From: Lachnospiraceae bacterium
Lineage (GTDB): Bacteria; Bacillota; Clostridia; Lachnospirales; Lachnospiraceae
Assembly (NCBI GenBank): GCA_024698345.1
Contig: JAILRH010000198.1
Location: forward strand, 1 to 37,165
Length of the DNA stretch: 37,165 nucleotides
Reading direction: 5' to 3'
This document shows positions 16,681 to 24,340 of the stretch, piece after piece; within the stretch, counting starts at the first letter, position 1; every line of letters starts with the position of its first letter. The notes under the pieces are model-generated. The model was given only the letters and a program-made list of their open reading frames with translations, was not told the origin of the DNA and did no database searches. Made by a program: the position numbers and the translations under genes.

Positions 16681-17206
16681 TGAGATTTATTTATCCATTG
16701 TTATTGATAAGAAAGTTTCAAGGAGTGATGTAGTGTCACTCTTTGAATACAGACTTTTTGGAAAAGCTATGGAGTGTTCGCTTTTCTTTCACAATGCCAG
16801 ATACTCGTATGAAGGCGACAAAATAGTATATAAGGCGACAGGGCTTGATTTAAGGAGCTGCCCTGATGCAAAGAGCATTTCCTTAGATGATGTGAAAAAT
16901 GCCAAGTGTCTGGGCTTTAAGTTTTATTCCGATACATGCAAGCTTAAGTCAATAGTCGGCATAACTGTCAAAGACTCTGATGGAGACTGCTACTTTCTCA
17001 CTCCTGATCAGATAGAAAACACTCTGTCTTATGTGAAGGATAAAAGCAAAAAGAAGAAGCTGCAGATGTCAATAAGGGATACTATTGAGAGCGTGTGCGA
17101 AGATATATGCGATAACTTTTGTAAATACCGCGACACATGCGATGATGATTCTTTGTGTGAAATAATTAGAAATGGCGGCAACTGTCCGCTTGATGCATTA
17201 CAGTAA
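16673..17206 (+). CDS. Cysteine-rich protein paralogous to the 17392 gene
   Basis: This is a 177-residue protein. Residues about 40-115 (YSYEGDKIVYKATGLDLRSCPDAKSISLDDVKNAKCLGFKF...) match, motif by motif, the 17392 product (YTYDKNTVIYDGTNLDTTAFPDAAKITVDILKDAVFTDF...), so a duplicated domain is present. The C-terminal extra region has about seven cysteines (VCEDICDNFCKYRDTCDDDSLCEII...NCPLD) and may bind metal. The family is not recognised. Its start overlaps the preceding gene. Confidence 0.65.
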   Translation: MISEIYLSIVIDKKVSRSDVVSLFEYRLFGKAMECSLFFHNARYSYEGDKIVYKATGLDLRSCPDAKSISLDDVKNAKCLGFKFYSDTCKLKSIVGITVKDSDGDCYFLTPDQIENTLSYVKDKSKKKKLQMSIRDTIESVCEDICDNFCKYRDTCDDDSLCEIIRNGGNCPLDALQ

Positions 17207-17219
17207 GGAGGTATTTGAA

Positions 17220-17375
17220 ATGAGTATAGTAAAAATTGAAGAACATTTATTTAAGGTTGGGGATACTGTAAAAAGGGAATACAGAGTTTTCAGAACGGCT
17301 TTTGTATACGACACAAAAATGAAGCTTGATAAAATCGAAAAAGCCATTCCAAGACGGAAAATATTCCACTACTAA
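17220..17375 (+). CDS. Small 51-residue basic protein, unknown
   Basis: The start is the ATG after TAAGGAGG (MSIVKIEEHLFKVGDTVKRE...). An in-frame ATG 48 bp upstream lies inside the preceding gene and lacks a site. The C-terminal half is basic (KIEKAIPRRKIFHY). The fold and function are not recognised. It separates the two paralogous genes at 16673 and 17392. Confidence 0.5.
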   Translation: MSIVKIEEHLFKVGDTVKREYRVFRTAFVYDTKMKLDKIEKAIPRRKIFHY

Positions 17376-17391
17376 AGGGGGTGACAATGTA

Positions 17392-17799
17392 ATGATTAGA
17401 AGAATGCATTTTGAAATGTTAATGAATAAAAAACCTGCCAAGGGAGACATTGTTTCTCCTGGCGGTTACGAATTTGTCAGTAACGGTGTAACTTACGCAT
17501 TTGATTTTCTTGATTCAGGATACACATATGATAAGAATACCGTTATATATGATGGCACTAATCTTGATACTACTGCTTTTCCGGATGCAGCCAAGATAAC
17601 TGTTGATATATTAAAAGATGCAGTATTTACCGATTTTTACGTGGATATCGACGGTAATAAGGACCTGTATCCTGTAAAACTTAAGTTTTGCGTTATTGAG
17701 TTTATCGATGATAATGGAAAGATTTCAGTTTATCAGTTAACCAAAGAAAATCTAGTAAACATAGAACAGTGTTTTCAAGAATATAAAAAGGCGATATAG
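17392..17799 (+). CDS. Paralogue of the 16673 gene product, unknown
   Basis: The 135-residue protein starts at the ATG after AAAGGGGGTG. It shares the YDKNTVIYDGTNLD...FPDAAKITVDILKDA core with the 16673 product but lacks the cysteine-rich tail. Beta-rich, with IDDNGKISVYQLTKENL near the end, aligning with DSDGDCYFLTPDQIENT of the paralogue. The function is not recognised. The presence of two copies in one operon suggests separate but related roles. Confidence 0.6.
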   Translation: MIRRMHFEMLMNKKPAKGDIVSPGGYEFVSNGVTYAFDFLDSGYTYDKNTVIYDGTNLDTTAFPDAAKITVDILKDAVFTDFYVDIDGNKDLYPVKLKFCVIEFIDDNGKISVYQLTKENLVNIEQCFQEYKKAI

Positions 17800-17814
17800 A
17801 GAGGAGATTTTAAT

Positions 17815-18024
17815 ATGGGATATTGTTTAGGAGATGATACTAAGGGCAGCGAACAGTGTGCTTTCATTATTACAGATGAGGAAGCAAAAAATTTTATTGA
17901 ACTTGGAAGTAATGCTTTTGTGTACGGTCAGAAACTGGCTAAGGAAAATGAAGTGGCAGATAAAATTTACAGCTGTGCATTAATTGATTGCGGTGGTTTT
18001 TACAGACTTCAGGTTACATATTAG
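17815..18024 (+). CDS. Small protein, unknown
   Basis: The 69-residue protein (MGYCLGDDTKGSEQCAF...) has a good GAGGAG site. A helix TDEEAKNFIELGSNAF is followed by charged residues and a beta-like ending YRLQVTY. No recognised family. It is an operon 1 member. Confidence 0.58.
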   Translation: MGYCLGDDTKGSEQCAFIITDEEAKNFIELGSNAFVYGQKLAKENEVADKIYSCALIDCGGFYRLQVTY

Positions 18025-18042
18025 TAGAAAGGAGAATTATTT

Positions 18043-18273
18043 ATGAATAACCAGCGAAGAAAATGTATAAGGAAAATATGTGATTCTATTGAAGATATCA
18101 AAGAGCAGGTAGAAAGTGTTTTTGAGGAAGAAAATGAGTCTTTTGACAACATTCCGGAAAACCTTGAAGGCTCTGAAAGATACGAAACAGCACAGGCTGC
18201 TGTTGATAATCTTGAAAGTGCACTTTCAAGCATCGAAGAAGTAATTGAATATCTTGAAGAGGCTATGAATTAA
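18043..18273 (+). CDS. Small acidic coiled-coil-like protein
   Basis: The 76-residue, very acidic protein (MNNQRRKCIRKICDSIEDIKEQ...) has two heptad-like helices around ENLEGSERYETAQAAV and LESALSSIEEVIEYLEEAMN. Similar small two-helix acidic proteins are common on phages and plasmids of gut Firmicutes, and their function is unknown. The AAGGAG site and tight spacing place it in operon 1. Confidence 0.62.
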   Translation: MNNQRRKCIRKICDSIEDIKEQVESVFEEENESFDNIPENLEGSERYETAQAAVDNLESALSSIEEVIEYLEEAMN

Positions 18274-18274
18274 A

Positions 18275-18302
18275 TTATCCCGCCACGGAGGTTACGATGG
18301 CA
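18275..18302 (+). repeat. Leader repeat, copy 1, with overlapping short frame
   Basis: A 28-bp stretch (starts TTATCCCGCCACGGAGG, ends GATGGCA) recurs at 18510-18537 with one difference. It carries an excellent GGAGG site and an ATG at 18297. That ATG opens a 15-codon frame (MAKVVQYD..., stop 18342-18344) overlapping the start of the 18316 gene in another frame. Confidence 0.8.
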
Positions 18303-18315
18303 AAGGTGGTGCAAT

Positions 18316-18507
18316 ATGACACAGGCAATGGATTTTTATATTGATTCAAAAGATAAATTAGGAGAAGAGATAAAAGTTACACCCATGATTACAAAAAGGG
18401 GATTTATTGAGGACGGTTGGGAATATACATTCTTTTTCTATAAGGGGGAATTGGCAAAGGTTGAGGCTTGGAACCATAGAGAGTTGATTGAGATATATAA
18501 TAAATAA
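18316..18507 (+). CDS. Small protein, unknown
   Basis: The 63-residue protein (MTQAMDFYIDSKDKLG...) has a C-terminal EYTFFFYKGELAKVEAWNHRELIEIYN. Its own ribosome site is a weaker AAAGGTGG, while the strong GGAGG just upstream serves an overlapping 15-codon frame. This suggests translational coupling. No family is recognised. Confidence 0.55.
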   Translation: MTQAMDFYIDSKDKLGEEIKVTPMITKRGFIEDGWEYTFFFYKGELAKVEAWNHRELIEIYNK

Positions 18508-18509
18508 AT

Positions 18510-18537
18510 TTATCCCGCCACGGAGGTAACGATGGCA
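18510..18537 (+). repeat. Leader repeat, copy 2, with overlapping short frame
   Basis: This is the second copy of the 28-bp leader (27 of 28 identical to 18275-18302). Its ATG at 18532 opens a 30-codon frame (MAERKKYELQYY..., stop 18622-18624), which overlaps the 18551 gene in a different frame. Confidence 0.8.
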
Positions 18538-18550
18538 GAAAGGAAAAAGT

Positions 18551-18832
18551 ATGAGTTGCAATACTACAACAATGGCATGGAGAGTATACGGTGCTCCAGG
18601 GCATCGCCAGAGAGAATCGTTTAATGAGTCTTCCAAATATGATTTTAGCGAGAATGGAAATACAAGAGTTATAGAAGTTCAAAACTCCGATATTACAGGA
18701 ACAAATGAGTATTCAAAGGTTATAATCACAAGAAACACATTTTCTGAATGTATAGATGAGCTAAACGGACAGCTTACTGATGGTATATTTGAAAACTCAG
18801 CTGTTGGCAAAGTTGTGGAGGTGGGTGTTTGA
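18551..18832 (+). CDS. Hypothetical protein with WRVYG...GHRQRESF motif
   Basis: The 93-residue protein contains MAWRVYGAPGHRQRESF (from about residue 8), TGTNEYSKVIITRNTFSECIDELNGQLTDGIFENS and a short tail. Similar small proteins with WR-YG-GHRQ and GTNEY...TRNT blocks occur on Lachnospiraceae mobile elements (remembered pattern). Function unknown. The start is uncertain: ATG at 18551 has a GAAAGGA site, ATG at 18572 is also possible, and a 30-codon frame from 18532 with a stronger site overlaps it. The gene overlaps the next start by 1 bp. Confidence 0.6.
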   Translation: MSCNTTTMAWRVYGAPGHRQRESFNESSKYDFSENGNTRVIEVQNSDITGTNEYSKVIITRNTFSECIDELNGQLTDGIFENSAVGKVVEVGV

Positions 18833-19197
18833 TGGCTAGAAAGGTTTTGGTTGTATCAGACGGAGCTATTAACGAAAAGACAATTGGTGATGAATTGGAA
18901 GATCTGCAGGGTGAAGTTGACGGATACATTCAAACTACATACTTTGGCGAAAAGCTTGCAGAGAGAAAAATAAGCCTTATATTTAACGAAGATGGTAAGA
19001 TGATAGGTCTTCCGCCAACAATAGCTCTTGTTGAAGATGGAGAGTTGATTGATGTTATAGTTGGCAATGTAGTAATATGCAGTAGCGATGCTACTTCCTT
19101 TGGAAGCATAAATGAGTCCCAGAAGGATTTTATAAAAAAGGAACTGGCACCGGCACTCTTTACTAATGGTCAAATAGGTTTTGTGTTTAATGTGTAG
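18832..19197 (+). CDS. DUF3846-like protein
   Basis: The 121-residue protein matches the DUF3846 pattern: LEDLQGEVDGYIQTTYF (helix and strand), LIFNEDGKMIGLPPT, a central IVGNVVICSSD and a C-terminal SQKDFIKKEL. DUF3846 proteins are small single-domain products of phages and plasmids with unproven function. The ATG overlaps the preceding TGA and follows GGAGGTGGG; an in-frame TTG one codon earlier is less likely. It is an operon 1 member. Confidence 0.7.
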   Translation: MARKVLVVSDGAINEKTIGDELEDLQGEVDGYIQTTYFGEKLAERKISLIFNEDGKMIGLPPTIALVEDGELIDVIVGNVVICSSDATSFGSINESQKDFIKKELAPALFTNGQIGFVFNV

Positions 19198-19232
19198 GTG
19201 TTGACAGTTTAGTGAAAGAAAGGAAAATGATT

Positions 19233-19433
19233 ATGACAGATGAGCAATTAAAGATAATGAACCAGCTGGAAAAAATCATGCAGCCTAAAAGAGATCATAT
19301 AGAAAAACTTGAGAGGCTGTGTACTTCTTCCAAAAACAATCCGGTTGCAGCGGATTTTCTAAATCACTACTCTACTGAATACGCACAGTATCAGGAGTTA
19401 AAGTTGTTGCTTCTCCAAGAGTTTAGCAATTAA
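19233..19433 (+). CDS. Small helical protein, unknown
   Basis: The 66-residue protein (MTDEQLKIMNQLEKIMQ...) is predicted to be two long helices. The second ATG (19233) was preferred because AGAAAGGA lies at good distance; ATG at 19227 is too close to it. This is the last gene before the hairpin at 19435-19466, and probably the end of the first part of operon 1. Confidence 0.55.
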   Translation: MTDEQLKIMNQLEKIMQPKRDHIEKLERLCTSSKNNPVAADFLNHYSTEYAQYQELKLLLLQEFSN

Positions 19434-19434
19434 T

Positions 19435-19466
19435 TTTCTTTGGGATTGAAAAAAATCCCAAAGAAA
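19435..19466 (+). terminator. Strong hairpin, possible terminator
   Basis: A perfect 13-bp stem TTTCTTTGGGATT/AATCCCAAAGAAA has loop GAAAAA. No T-run follows, so termination may be partial or the hairpin may stabilise the upstream mRNA end. Confidence 0.6.
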
Positions 19467-19532
19467 CACATAAATATGAGATAATGGCATAATAGAGATG
19501 TTTTTGTAAAAGGACGATTGTAGGAGGTATTT

Positions 19533-20081
19533 ATGAAAAAGGTGTTTTTAGTTTTAAAGAATAAAGTTGAAATTAAAGAAAAAGATTTTGAAGCATTCGA
19601 AAAAGAAGGTTTACGTTTCCTTAGTAGAAAAGAGTTGTATGATTCTGATCCACTTACTGAGCTTTTAACGGAAGATGAAGATAAAGCAACCGAGTTCTTT
19701 ACTGACACAAAGATTGAAGTAAGCAACAGGCTTGGAGGTGCAGTTTACTACAGAGATGTTGAATTCTATACGATAAGTAAGCTTGCTATCGCTGATGAGG
19801 TATATGATGAATATAACGGCAATCTCGAAGAGATTGTTCATGAAGGTGTGCTTGTTGATTCAGAATGTGAGTGGGATTATGACTGTTCAGAATTCAAAAA
19901 CTATTTTCCTGAATATGCAAAAAATGAAGTTGAGTCAATGGTTGATGAGTATGAGGACAACCAATTTGATAAACTTGTCGAAGATCTTGAAAAGTCAGAA
20001 CACAAGTCATGGATGGATAAATTTGAAGATAAAGAAGAGTTGAAATTGGAAATCAGATGGATTTGGGATGAATATCACTAA
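19533..20081 (+). CDS. Acidic protein, unknown
   Basis: The 182-residue protein starts MKKVFLVLKNKVEIKEKDFEAF. It is strongly acidic, with many Glu/Asp and Trp residues in the C-terminal half (CEWDYDCSEFKNYFPEY, SWMDKF, WIWDEYH). It has a TAGGAGG site. No family is recognised. Small acidic proteins on mobile elements sometimes mimic DNA, but nothing specific shows that here. Confidence 0.6.
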   Translation: MKKVFLVLKNKVEIKEKDFEAFEKEGLRFLSRKELYDSDPLTELLTEDEDKATEFFTDTKIEVSNRLGGAVYYRDVEFYTISKLAIADEVYDEYNGNLEEIVHEGVLVDSECEWDYDCSEFKNYFPEYAKNEVESMVDEYEDNQFDKLVEDLEKSEHKSWMDKFEDKEELKLEIRWIWDEYH

Positions 20082-20118
20082 GATTCTTTACAATAATTAA
20101 TATATTTGGAGGATTGCA

Positions 20119-20634
20119 ATGAACAAATTTATTAATAAAGTTCAAAAGAAAATAGACTTTATGAAATTAAAAAAGCAGGATTTAGAGTGTCTTGCAAAGA
20201 AGGGCGAATATATTCTCTCTTTGTGTGTAAATATAGAAAAGGATAGCATTAGTGCTCCGGTGGAACATCACCTTCCTTTGAAAGACTCATCAGGGCGGGA
20301 TAATGATTCAAACAACTGGAAACTTACTGATACTGAAAAAGAAACTGTTATATCGTATACGAAAGACCTTTTTTCATATGCTGAACTTGTGGTGAACTCT
20401 TATGATATTCATAATGATAAGCTTGAACTGCTTCCTTTATGGTTTGTCTTTCCAACTTTTGCTTTAAATACGATACAATGGCGAATGGGCATAGCTGAGA
20501 AATATGAATCTATTTATTTCGATGCGATTGATCAATTAAGTAAGGAAGAATGGAACTTATACAAAGAAAAATACCCTATTCCTCCGTATATGGTTGAACG
20601 ATATGCATTTAATGTCAGACATAATTTCTACTAG
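20119..20634 (+). CDS. Hypothetical protein
   Basis: The 171-residue protein (MNKFINKVQKKIDFMKLKKQ...) has a basic N-terminus and a central LKDSSGRDNDSNNWKLTD linker. A C-terminal part rich in aromatic residues (LLPLWFVFPTFALNTIQWRMG, YPIPPYMVERYAF) follows. It has a TGGAGG site. No membrane helix is certain and no family is recognised. The 115 bp after it hold no clear signal. Confidence 0.55.
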   Translation: MNKFINKVQKKIDFMKLKKQDLECLAKKGEYILSLCVNIEKDSISAPVEHHLPLKDSSGRDNDSNNWKLTDTEKETVISYTKDLFSYAELVVNSYDIHNDKLELLPLWFVFPTFALNTIQWRMGIAEKYESIYFDAIDQLSKEEWNLYKEKYPIPPYMVERYAFNVRHNFY

Positions 20635-20755
20635 GTGTAGATGAATTTAGAATATTAAAAATGATTGAATCACTTTGAATGGATTCCTTTGCCAATAAGG
20701 CAGACGTAGAAATGTAACTTAAATGGATTAAAATTTATTTATAAGGAGGATGCAT

Positions 20756-20971
20756 ATGAAACAGCTTGAAGTTATAAGAAAATTGTATGAAGAGCTTGGT
20801 TTTGACGAGCCGGATATTGTTTCAGATATCAGCAATAATTATTTGACTGAACATACTGCAAGAAACGGAAAAGATGTATTATGGTATGTTGATGAAAGTC
20901 ATAATGCGGCTATCTATGTAGATAGTGAAGAGTTCTTGAGCGAAACTGAAATCAATAAAGAACTTTGCTGA
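20756..20971 (+). CDS. Small protein, unknown
   Basis: The 71-residue protein (MKQLEVIRKLYEELG...) starts at the second ATG; the first (20750) lies within the AAGGAGG site. The acidic sequence has HTARNGKDVLWYVDESHNAAIYVDSEEF in the middle. Not recognised. Confidence 0.55.
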   Translation: MKQLEVIRKLYEELGFDEPDIVSDISNNYLTEHTARNGKDVLWYVDESHNAAIYVDSEEFLSETEINKELC

Positions 20972-20983
20972 ATATTTATTGAT

Positions 20984-21023
20984 AATCAGCTGTTGCCTGT
21001 ACTACTGTTTGCAGCAGCTGATT
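20984..21023. other. Hairpin containing the TTGCAGCAG motif
   Basis: AATCAGCTGTTGC (20984-20996) pairs with GCAGCAGCTGATT (21011-21023), 13 bp with one wobble. TTGCAGCAG at 21009-21017 is the motif clustered at 9775-10337. It lies in the leader of the 21063 gene. Confidence 0.65.
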
Positions 21024-21062
21024 ACTGTTTACAAACAAACGAAGGAGGTTTTGGAGTTTTTT

Positions 21063-21821
21063 ATGAAAGAATACAATATAGAAGAAAATTTGGAAAAAAG
21101 GGCTACTAAAAGAGCTCCAATTAAAAATGTGGTGATTAATTGTCCTGTTTGCAACTATGATTTGTGCGGACAAAATGAAGAGTCACGTCAAAATTTTTGT
21201 CCTACTTGCGGGCAGGCACTAGATTGGTCTGGATTCGATGCCGTTGATGGAAATGATAGAAAGCGATATACCGCCCCTGTTCCCCCTTATTACATTACCA
21301 ACAGTATTAACAGCAGATATATTCAAAATATAACTAATATGATTTGCGATTGCACTAATAATGATTGTAATATCAATGTGGTTAAAGGTTCTGAGGAAGA
21401 CTTACTTGATCGCTCATTTATGAAATTCTATCTGGCAGCAGTTTTTAGCTTATACGATTCTGAACGCGATTTTCAGTATGAATATTTAATAGATGAATTT
21501 AGAAAAGAATGGTGTGATGAAAATATAGAAAAAAATAATGTTCCGATGTTAATTGATAACTTCAAAAGATTAAAGAATTCTTGGGTGCTAGGTTTTTTTG
21601 CTCCAATAAGGCACATATATGAATCCGGAGACAGCAATATCATTGAAAGCTTACATCGTCGTTGTTTTAGAAGGCTTGTACGCTACCCTTACTGCTTTGA
21701 TAACATTTGCACTGACAATTACCCAGAAATATCAGATAGTGAAGCTGAAAAAAATGGTTATCCGAGCTGTGAGAATAAAAATAAAGAGAAGTCGAGTGTA
21801 TTTTTTGGTGTAAGAATATAA
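21063..21821 (+). CDS. Zinc-ribbon protein, unknown
   Basis: The 252-residue protein has an N-terminal zinc ribbon, CPVCNYDLCG...FCPTCG (about 27-51), resembling rubredoxin-type knuckles. A mainly helical domain rich in aromatic residues follows, and then a cluster of His/Cys/Arg (LHRRCFRRLVRYPYC). The start ATG (21063) follows GGAG and a longer AAGGAGG; the in-frame extension upstream crosses a hairpin and is rejected. No family is recognised. Confidence 0.58.
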   Translation: MKEYNIEENLEKRATKRAPIKNVVINCPVCNYDLCGQNEESRQNFCPTCGQALDWSGFDAVDGNDRKRYTAPVPPYYITNSINSRYIQNITNMICDCTNNDCNINVVKGSEEDLLDRSFMKFYLAAVFSLYDSERDFQYEYLIDEFRKEWCDENIEKNNVPMLIDNFKRLKNSWVLGFFAPIRHIYESGDSNIIESLHRRCFRRLVRYPYCFDNICTDNYPEISDSEAEKNGYPSCENKNKEKSSVFFGVRI

Positions 21822-21885
21822 TTAATTTTATTACTACTAGAGTTTTTTGTAATAAGCTTTATAACTTTAAAGGAAGTGTTTTGTT

Positions 21886-22221
21886 ATGACTTTTGGTGAA
21901 AAAATAAAGGCTGCCAGAAAATATAAAGGCTATACTCAAAAACAGTTAGCTGATATGGTTGGTGCCAAGCACAACTCAATAAGCGATTGGGAAAAGGATA
22001 AAAACAAACCTGATGCCAGTTGCATTGAAATACTGTGCAGTACATTGGATATAACTCCTAACTATTTATTTGGTTTCTCAGATGATCTCTTTTCTTTGGA
22101 CGATGTTGATTTTGCGAGAAAATATCGTAAACTGGATATTTATGGAAAAGAAGTTATTGATTTACTGATAAATAAGGAATATCAGAGGTGTATTTCTCAG
22201 GCGGAGAGCCATAAAGAATGA
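21886..22221 (+). CDS. XRE-family transcriptional regulator
   Basis: The 111-residue protein has an N-terminal helix-turn-helix of the Cro/CI type: FGEKIKAARKYKGYTQKQLADMVGAKHNSISDWEKDKNKPD (about 3-43), followed by SCIEILCSTLDITPNYLFG. The C-terminal part is a short dimerisation-like tail. It lies 92 bp upstream of a metallopeptidase-like gene, a pairing that recalls ImmR/ImmA of integrative elements. It is a candidate regulator of this region, but its operator is not identified. Confidence 0.9.
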   Translation: MTFGEKIKAARKYKGYTQKQLADMVGAKHNSISDWEKDKNKPDASCIEILCSTLDITPNYLFGFSDDLFSLDDVDFARKYRKLDIYGKEVIDLLINKEYQRCISQAESHKE

Positions 22222-22313
22222 TTATGAAAAGCTAAGAAAAAAAGAATGTATCTTTTGTGATGTATTTCAACCCTGGTGTTTTCCTTGTATGAATTATTGA
22301 TGAGGTTAGCATA

Positions 22314-23060
22314 ATGATGGGTAAGACTTATATTAGATTTACTCAAAGATATGGAGATGGCTTAATGTTAAAAAATTTTTTTAGGAAACAAAAAAGAAAA
22401 ACTACTATTAAAAAAGAATATTCAGATTCTATTATTCCATTTGTTAATGATATTGTAGATATACTACAGATAGAGCGTGTTTACGTCCAACTTGTGGATT
22501 GCCTTTATAATACTGAAGGTCAGGTTATGGCACAGGTTAATCTACAAGAAGATGAACTCCCCAAAGATGCACAGTACTGTGGCGGATATTACTTCGATGA
22601 AAAAAATACAATAATACTTCCGCGTAAGTATTGTATGCCTTCGGATGATTATAGTACAACAACATTTGTTGATCTTACTACTGCTGAACTGCTTTTTGGA
22701 CTGGCTCATGAACTACGACATGTATGGCAGCATACATACCATATGGATAAATACTATCAGACTAATGCAGTGAATTTTGAAATAGTCGATGATAAAGCTG
22801 AAATAGATGCGGATGCTTTTGCTCTTAGTTTTGTCTTTTCTAATAAAACCTCTTTTTCAGTTGATGATATACCTCATTATCACACGGAGATATGCTTACA
22901 GGCTACTATAGACAATGGCAGCAGATGGTTACGTGCAAAGGAACTTACAAGGGAATATGATTTTGGAGATTATACTAAAATTGAAAAAGTAAAGACGACT
23001 GCAAATTATAATGTTATAAATCGCGATATTTTATTAATGAAAAAAATGGGACTTATTTGA
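22314..23060 (+). CDS. Zinc metallopeptidase-like (HExxH) protein
   Basis: The 248-residue protein carries AHELRHVWQH (zinc ligands His132 and His136, catalytic Glu133) and downstream DDKAEIDADAFALSF (about 159-173), where an acidic third ligand is expected. This is the layout of ImmA/IrrE-type peptidases, which cleave an XRE repressor. The gene directly follows an XRE gene. The sequence around the motif differs from the ImmA-like protein at 34209. The basic N-terminus may be shorter: ATG at codon 18 has a GGAG site. The substrate is unknown. Confidence 0.72.
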   Translation: MMGKTYIRFTQRYGDGLMLKNFFRKQKRKTTIKKEYSDSIIPFVNDIVDILQIERVYVQLVDCLYNTEGQVMAQVNLQEDELPKDAQYCGGYYFDEKNTIILPRKYCMPSDDYSTTTFVDLTTAELLFGLAHELRHVWQHTYHMDKYYQTNAVNFEIVDDKAEIDADAFALSFVFSNKTSFSVDDIPHYHTEICLQATIDNGSRWLRAKELTREYDFGDYTKIEKVKTTANYNVINRDILLMKKMGLI

Positions 23061-23072
23061 TACTAATAATAG

Positions 23073-23117
23073 AAGCTATGGTTCAGTGTGATGTGACTCA
23101 CTTCTGCTCCATAGCTT
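23073..23117. terminator. Bidirectional terminator between convergent genes
   Basis: AAGCTATGG/CCATAGCTT (23073-23081 with 23109-23117) is followed by TTATTTTTATT on the plus strand. Convergent genes end on both sides. Confidence 0.8.
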
Positions 23118-23123
23118 TTATTT

Positions 23124-24206
23124 TTATTCTTCTGCTATATAGCTTGCAATATAACTATTTCCCACCCATTTTGGTTTGGAATCAAGCCAGTTTCTAATCT
23201 TGTCAATTAGTTTTTCTTCCGGAATATGCATTCCAAGTCTGATAAGTAATTCCTTTAATGCTTCATTGTCTTTTATCTGCATTCTTTCTAGAGGGTATTC
23301 AATCCATATCTGTTTTCCATATCGGTCTTGAATGATGATTTGATAGACTGTAGTTCTTCCTGATTCTATCGAGAAATGACCTGTCTCAAACGCTTCTTCT
23401 TTTGAGAAAAATTTTACAAACTCCGGTTCGGGAAGGAAATGAGCAAAGGTCATCATAAGATCAGTATCCATCAAATCCCAATATTTACTTTGTTGGGTTA
23501 AGACGGTGCTACCGTTGTATTGCCATAATCTGACTCTTATTTTATCATATCTTGCACCGTAACTTTCTTCATCTTCCTGTCTGAATTCACTTTTTTCCGT
23601 TATGAGTTCAAATTGTTCACCATTTCTGATAATGTGAAGAACCGAAACATCTGCTATGTACTTTACGAAATCGTCTACATTATCTGATAGTATTCCCCAG
23701 TTTGTAAGTATTTTCCATGTTCCATGGGGCCCTTCTCCATAGTAGCCACAATTCACACCGTTGAACCAATATTCTTTTCCATTTTTCAATATGACTACAA
23801 AATGAGCTCCCTCAATGGGTATTAGTCTGTTTGGCATTAATTCGTCAATTAACTGATAAAAGCCATGGCTCACTCCGTCATATTCTTCAAAAAATACATA
23901 TATTTCTTCGATATCGTCAGGGTTTATGTTTAATTCTTTTACGGCTTTTACAGTTCTATCGGTGTATCCGTCCCCTACTATCACTGTTGAATAAGATGGT
24001 GTTCTTTGATTAATTTTGTTTGATAACGCAATAACCTCTGGTCGCCAGTATAGATTTATGTTTGATGTAACCTTAAACGCTTCCAATTCTCCATGCCTAA
24101 TGTAGGTTTGGAGTTGTTGCCTTGTTCTCTTTAGTATTTCACAAGCTTCTTCTGTTGTTACTACATTATCCTGTGCTATCTTTTTAATTCCGTCATTTTT
24201 TTTCAT
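23124..24206 (-). CDS. HTH (excisionase/MerR-like) protein with unknown C-terminal domain
   Basis: The 360-residue protein has an N-terminal helix-turn-helix, VTTEEACEILKRTRQQLQTYIRHGEL...YWRPEVIAL (about 16-60), of the excisionase/MerR type. The remaining 300 residues are not recognised; they contain KEYWFNGVNCGYYGEGPHGTW and aromatic, beta-rich blocks. It is transcribed from 24241-24269, divergently from operon 2, with a perfect 26-bp palindrome between the two promoters. This position makes it a candidate regulator of itself and of the TAGGTGTACACCTA promoter. Confidence 0.65.
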   Translation of the reverse strand: MKKNDGIKKIAQDNVVTTEEACEILKRTRQQLQTYIRHGELEAFKVTSNINLYWRPEVIALSNKINQRTPSYSTVIVGDGYTDRTVKAVKELNINPDDIEEIYVFFEEYDGVSHGFYQLIDELMPNRLIPIEGAHFVVILKNGKEYWFNGVNCGYYGEGPHGTWKILTNWGILSDNVDDFVKYIADVSVLHIIRNGEQFELITEKSEFRQEDEESYGARYDKIRVRLWQYNGSTVLTQQSKYWDLMDTDLMMTFAHFLPEPEFVKFFSKEEAFETGHFSIESGRTTVYQIIIQDRYGKQIWIEYPLERMQIKDNEALKELLIRLGMHIPEEKLIDKIRNWLDSKPKWVGNSYIASYIAEE

Positions 24207-24240
24207 CTGAACCCTCCTTACATTATCTTGTATTTATTTA

Positions 24241-24269
24241 ATTATATATCTTTTACACTTTTTTTTCAA
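24241..24269 (-). promoter_or_regulatory. Promoter of the HTH gene at 23124-24206
   Basis: On the minus strand TTGAAA (24264-24269) and TATAAT (24241-24246) are exactly 17 bp apart. The 26-bp palindrome starts 22 bp upstream of the -35 box. Confidence 0.75.
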
Positions 24270-24291
24270 GAAAATATGTAATTGCTCGCTT

Positions 24292-24317
24292 TTTACTTTA
24301 CAGTACTGTAAAGTAAA
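24292..24317. promoter_or_regulatory. Perfect 26-bp palindrome (operator-like)
   Basis: TTTACTTTACAGT (24292-24304) is followed directly by its exact reverse complement (24305-24317). It lies between two divergent promoters, 22 bp from one and 23 bp from the other. That is the expected place for a dimeric regulator that acts on both. Confidence 0.85.
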
Positions 24318-24340
24318 GTGATAAAACGTAAACTTTCTTC

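Noticed and set aside
18532..18832. Frameshifted pseudogene joining the 18532 and 18551 frames
   Set aside because: The 18551 frame alone contains the recognisable blocks from WRVYG on and has a usable ribosome site. The 18532 frame overlaps it rather than continuing it.
24292..24317. Palindrome as an intrinsic terminator
   Set aside because: It has no loop and no T-run, and it lies between divergent promoters where nothing needs to be terminated.
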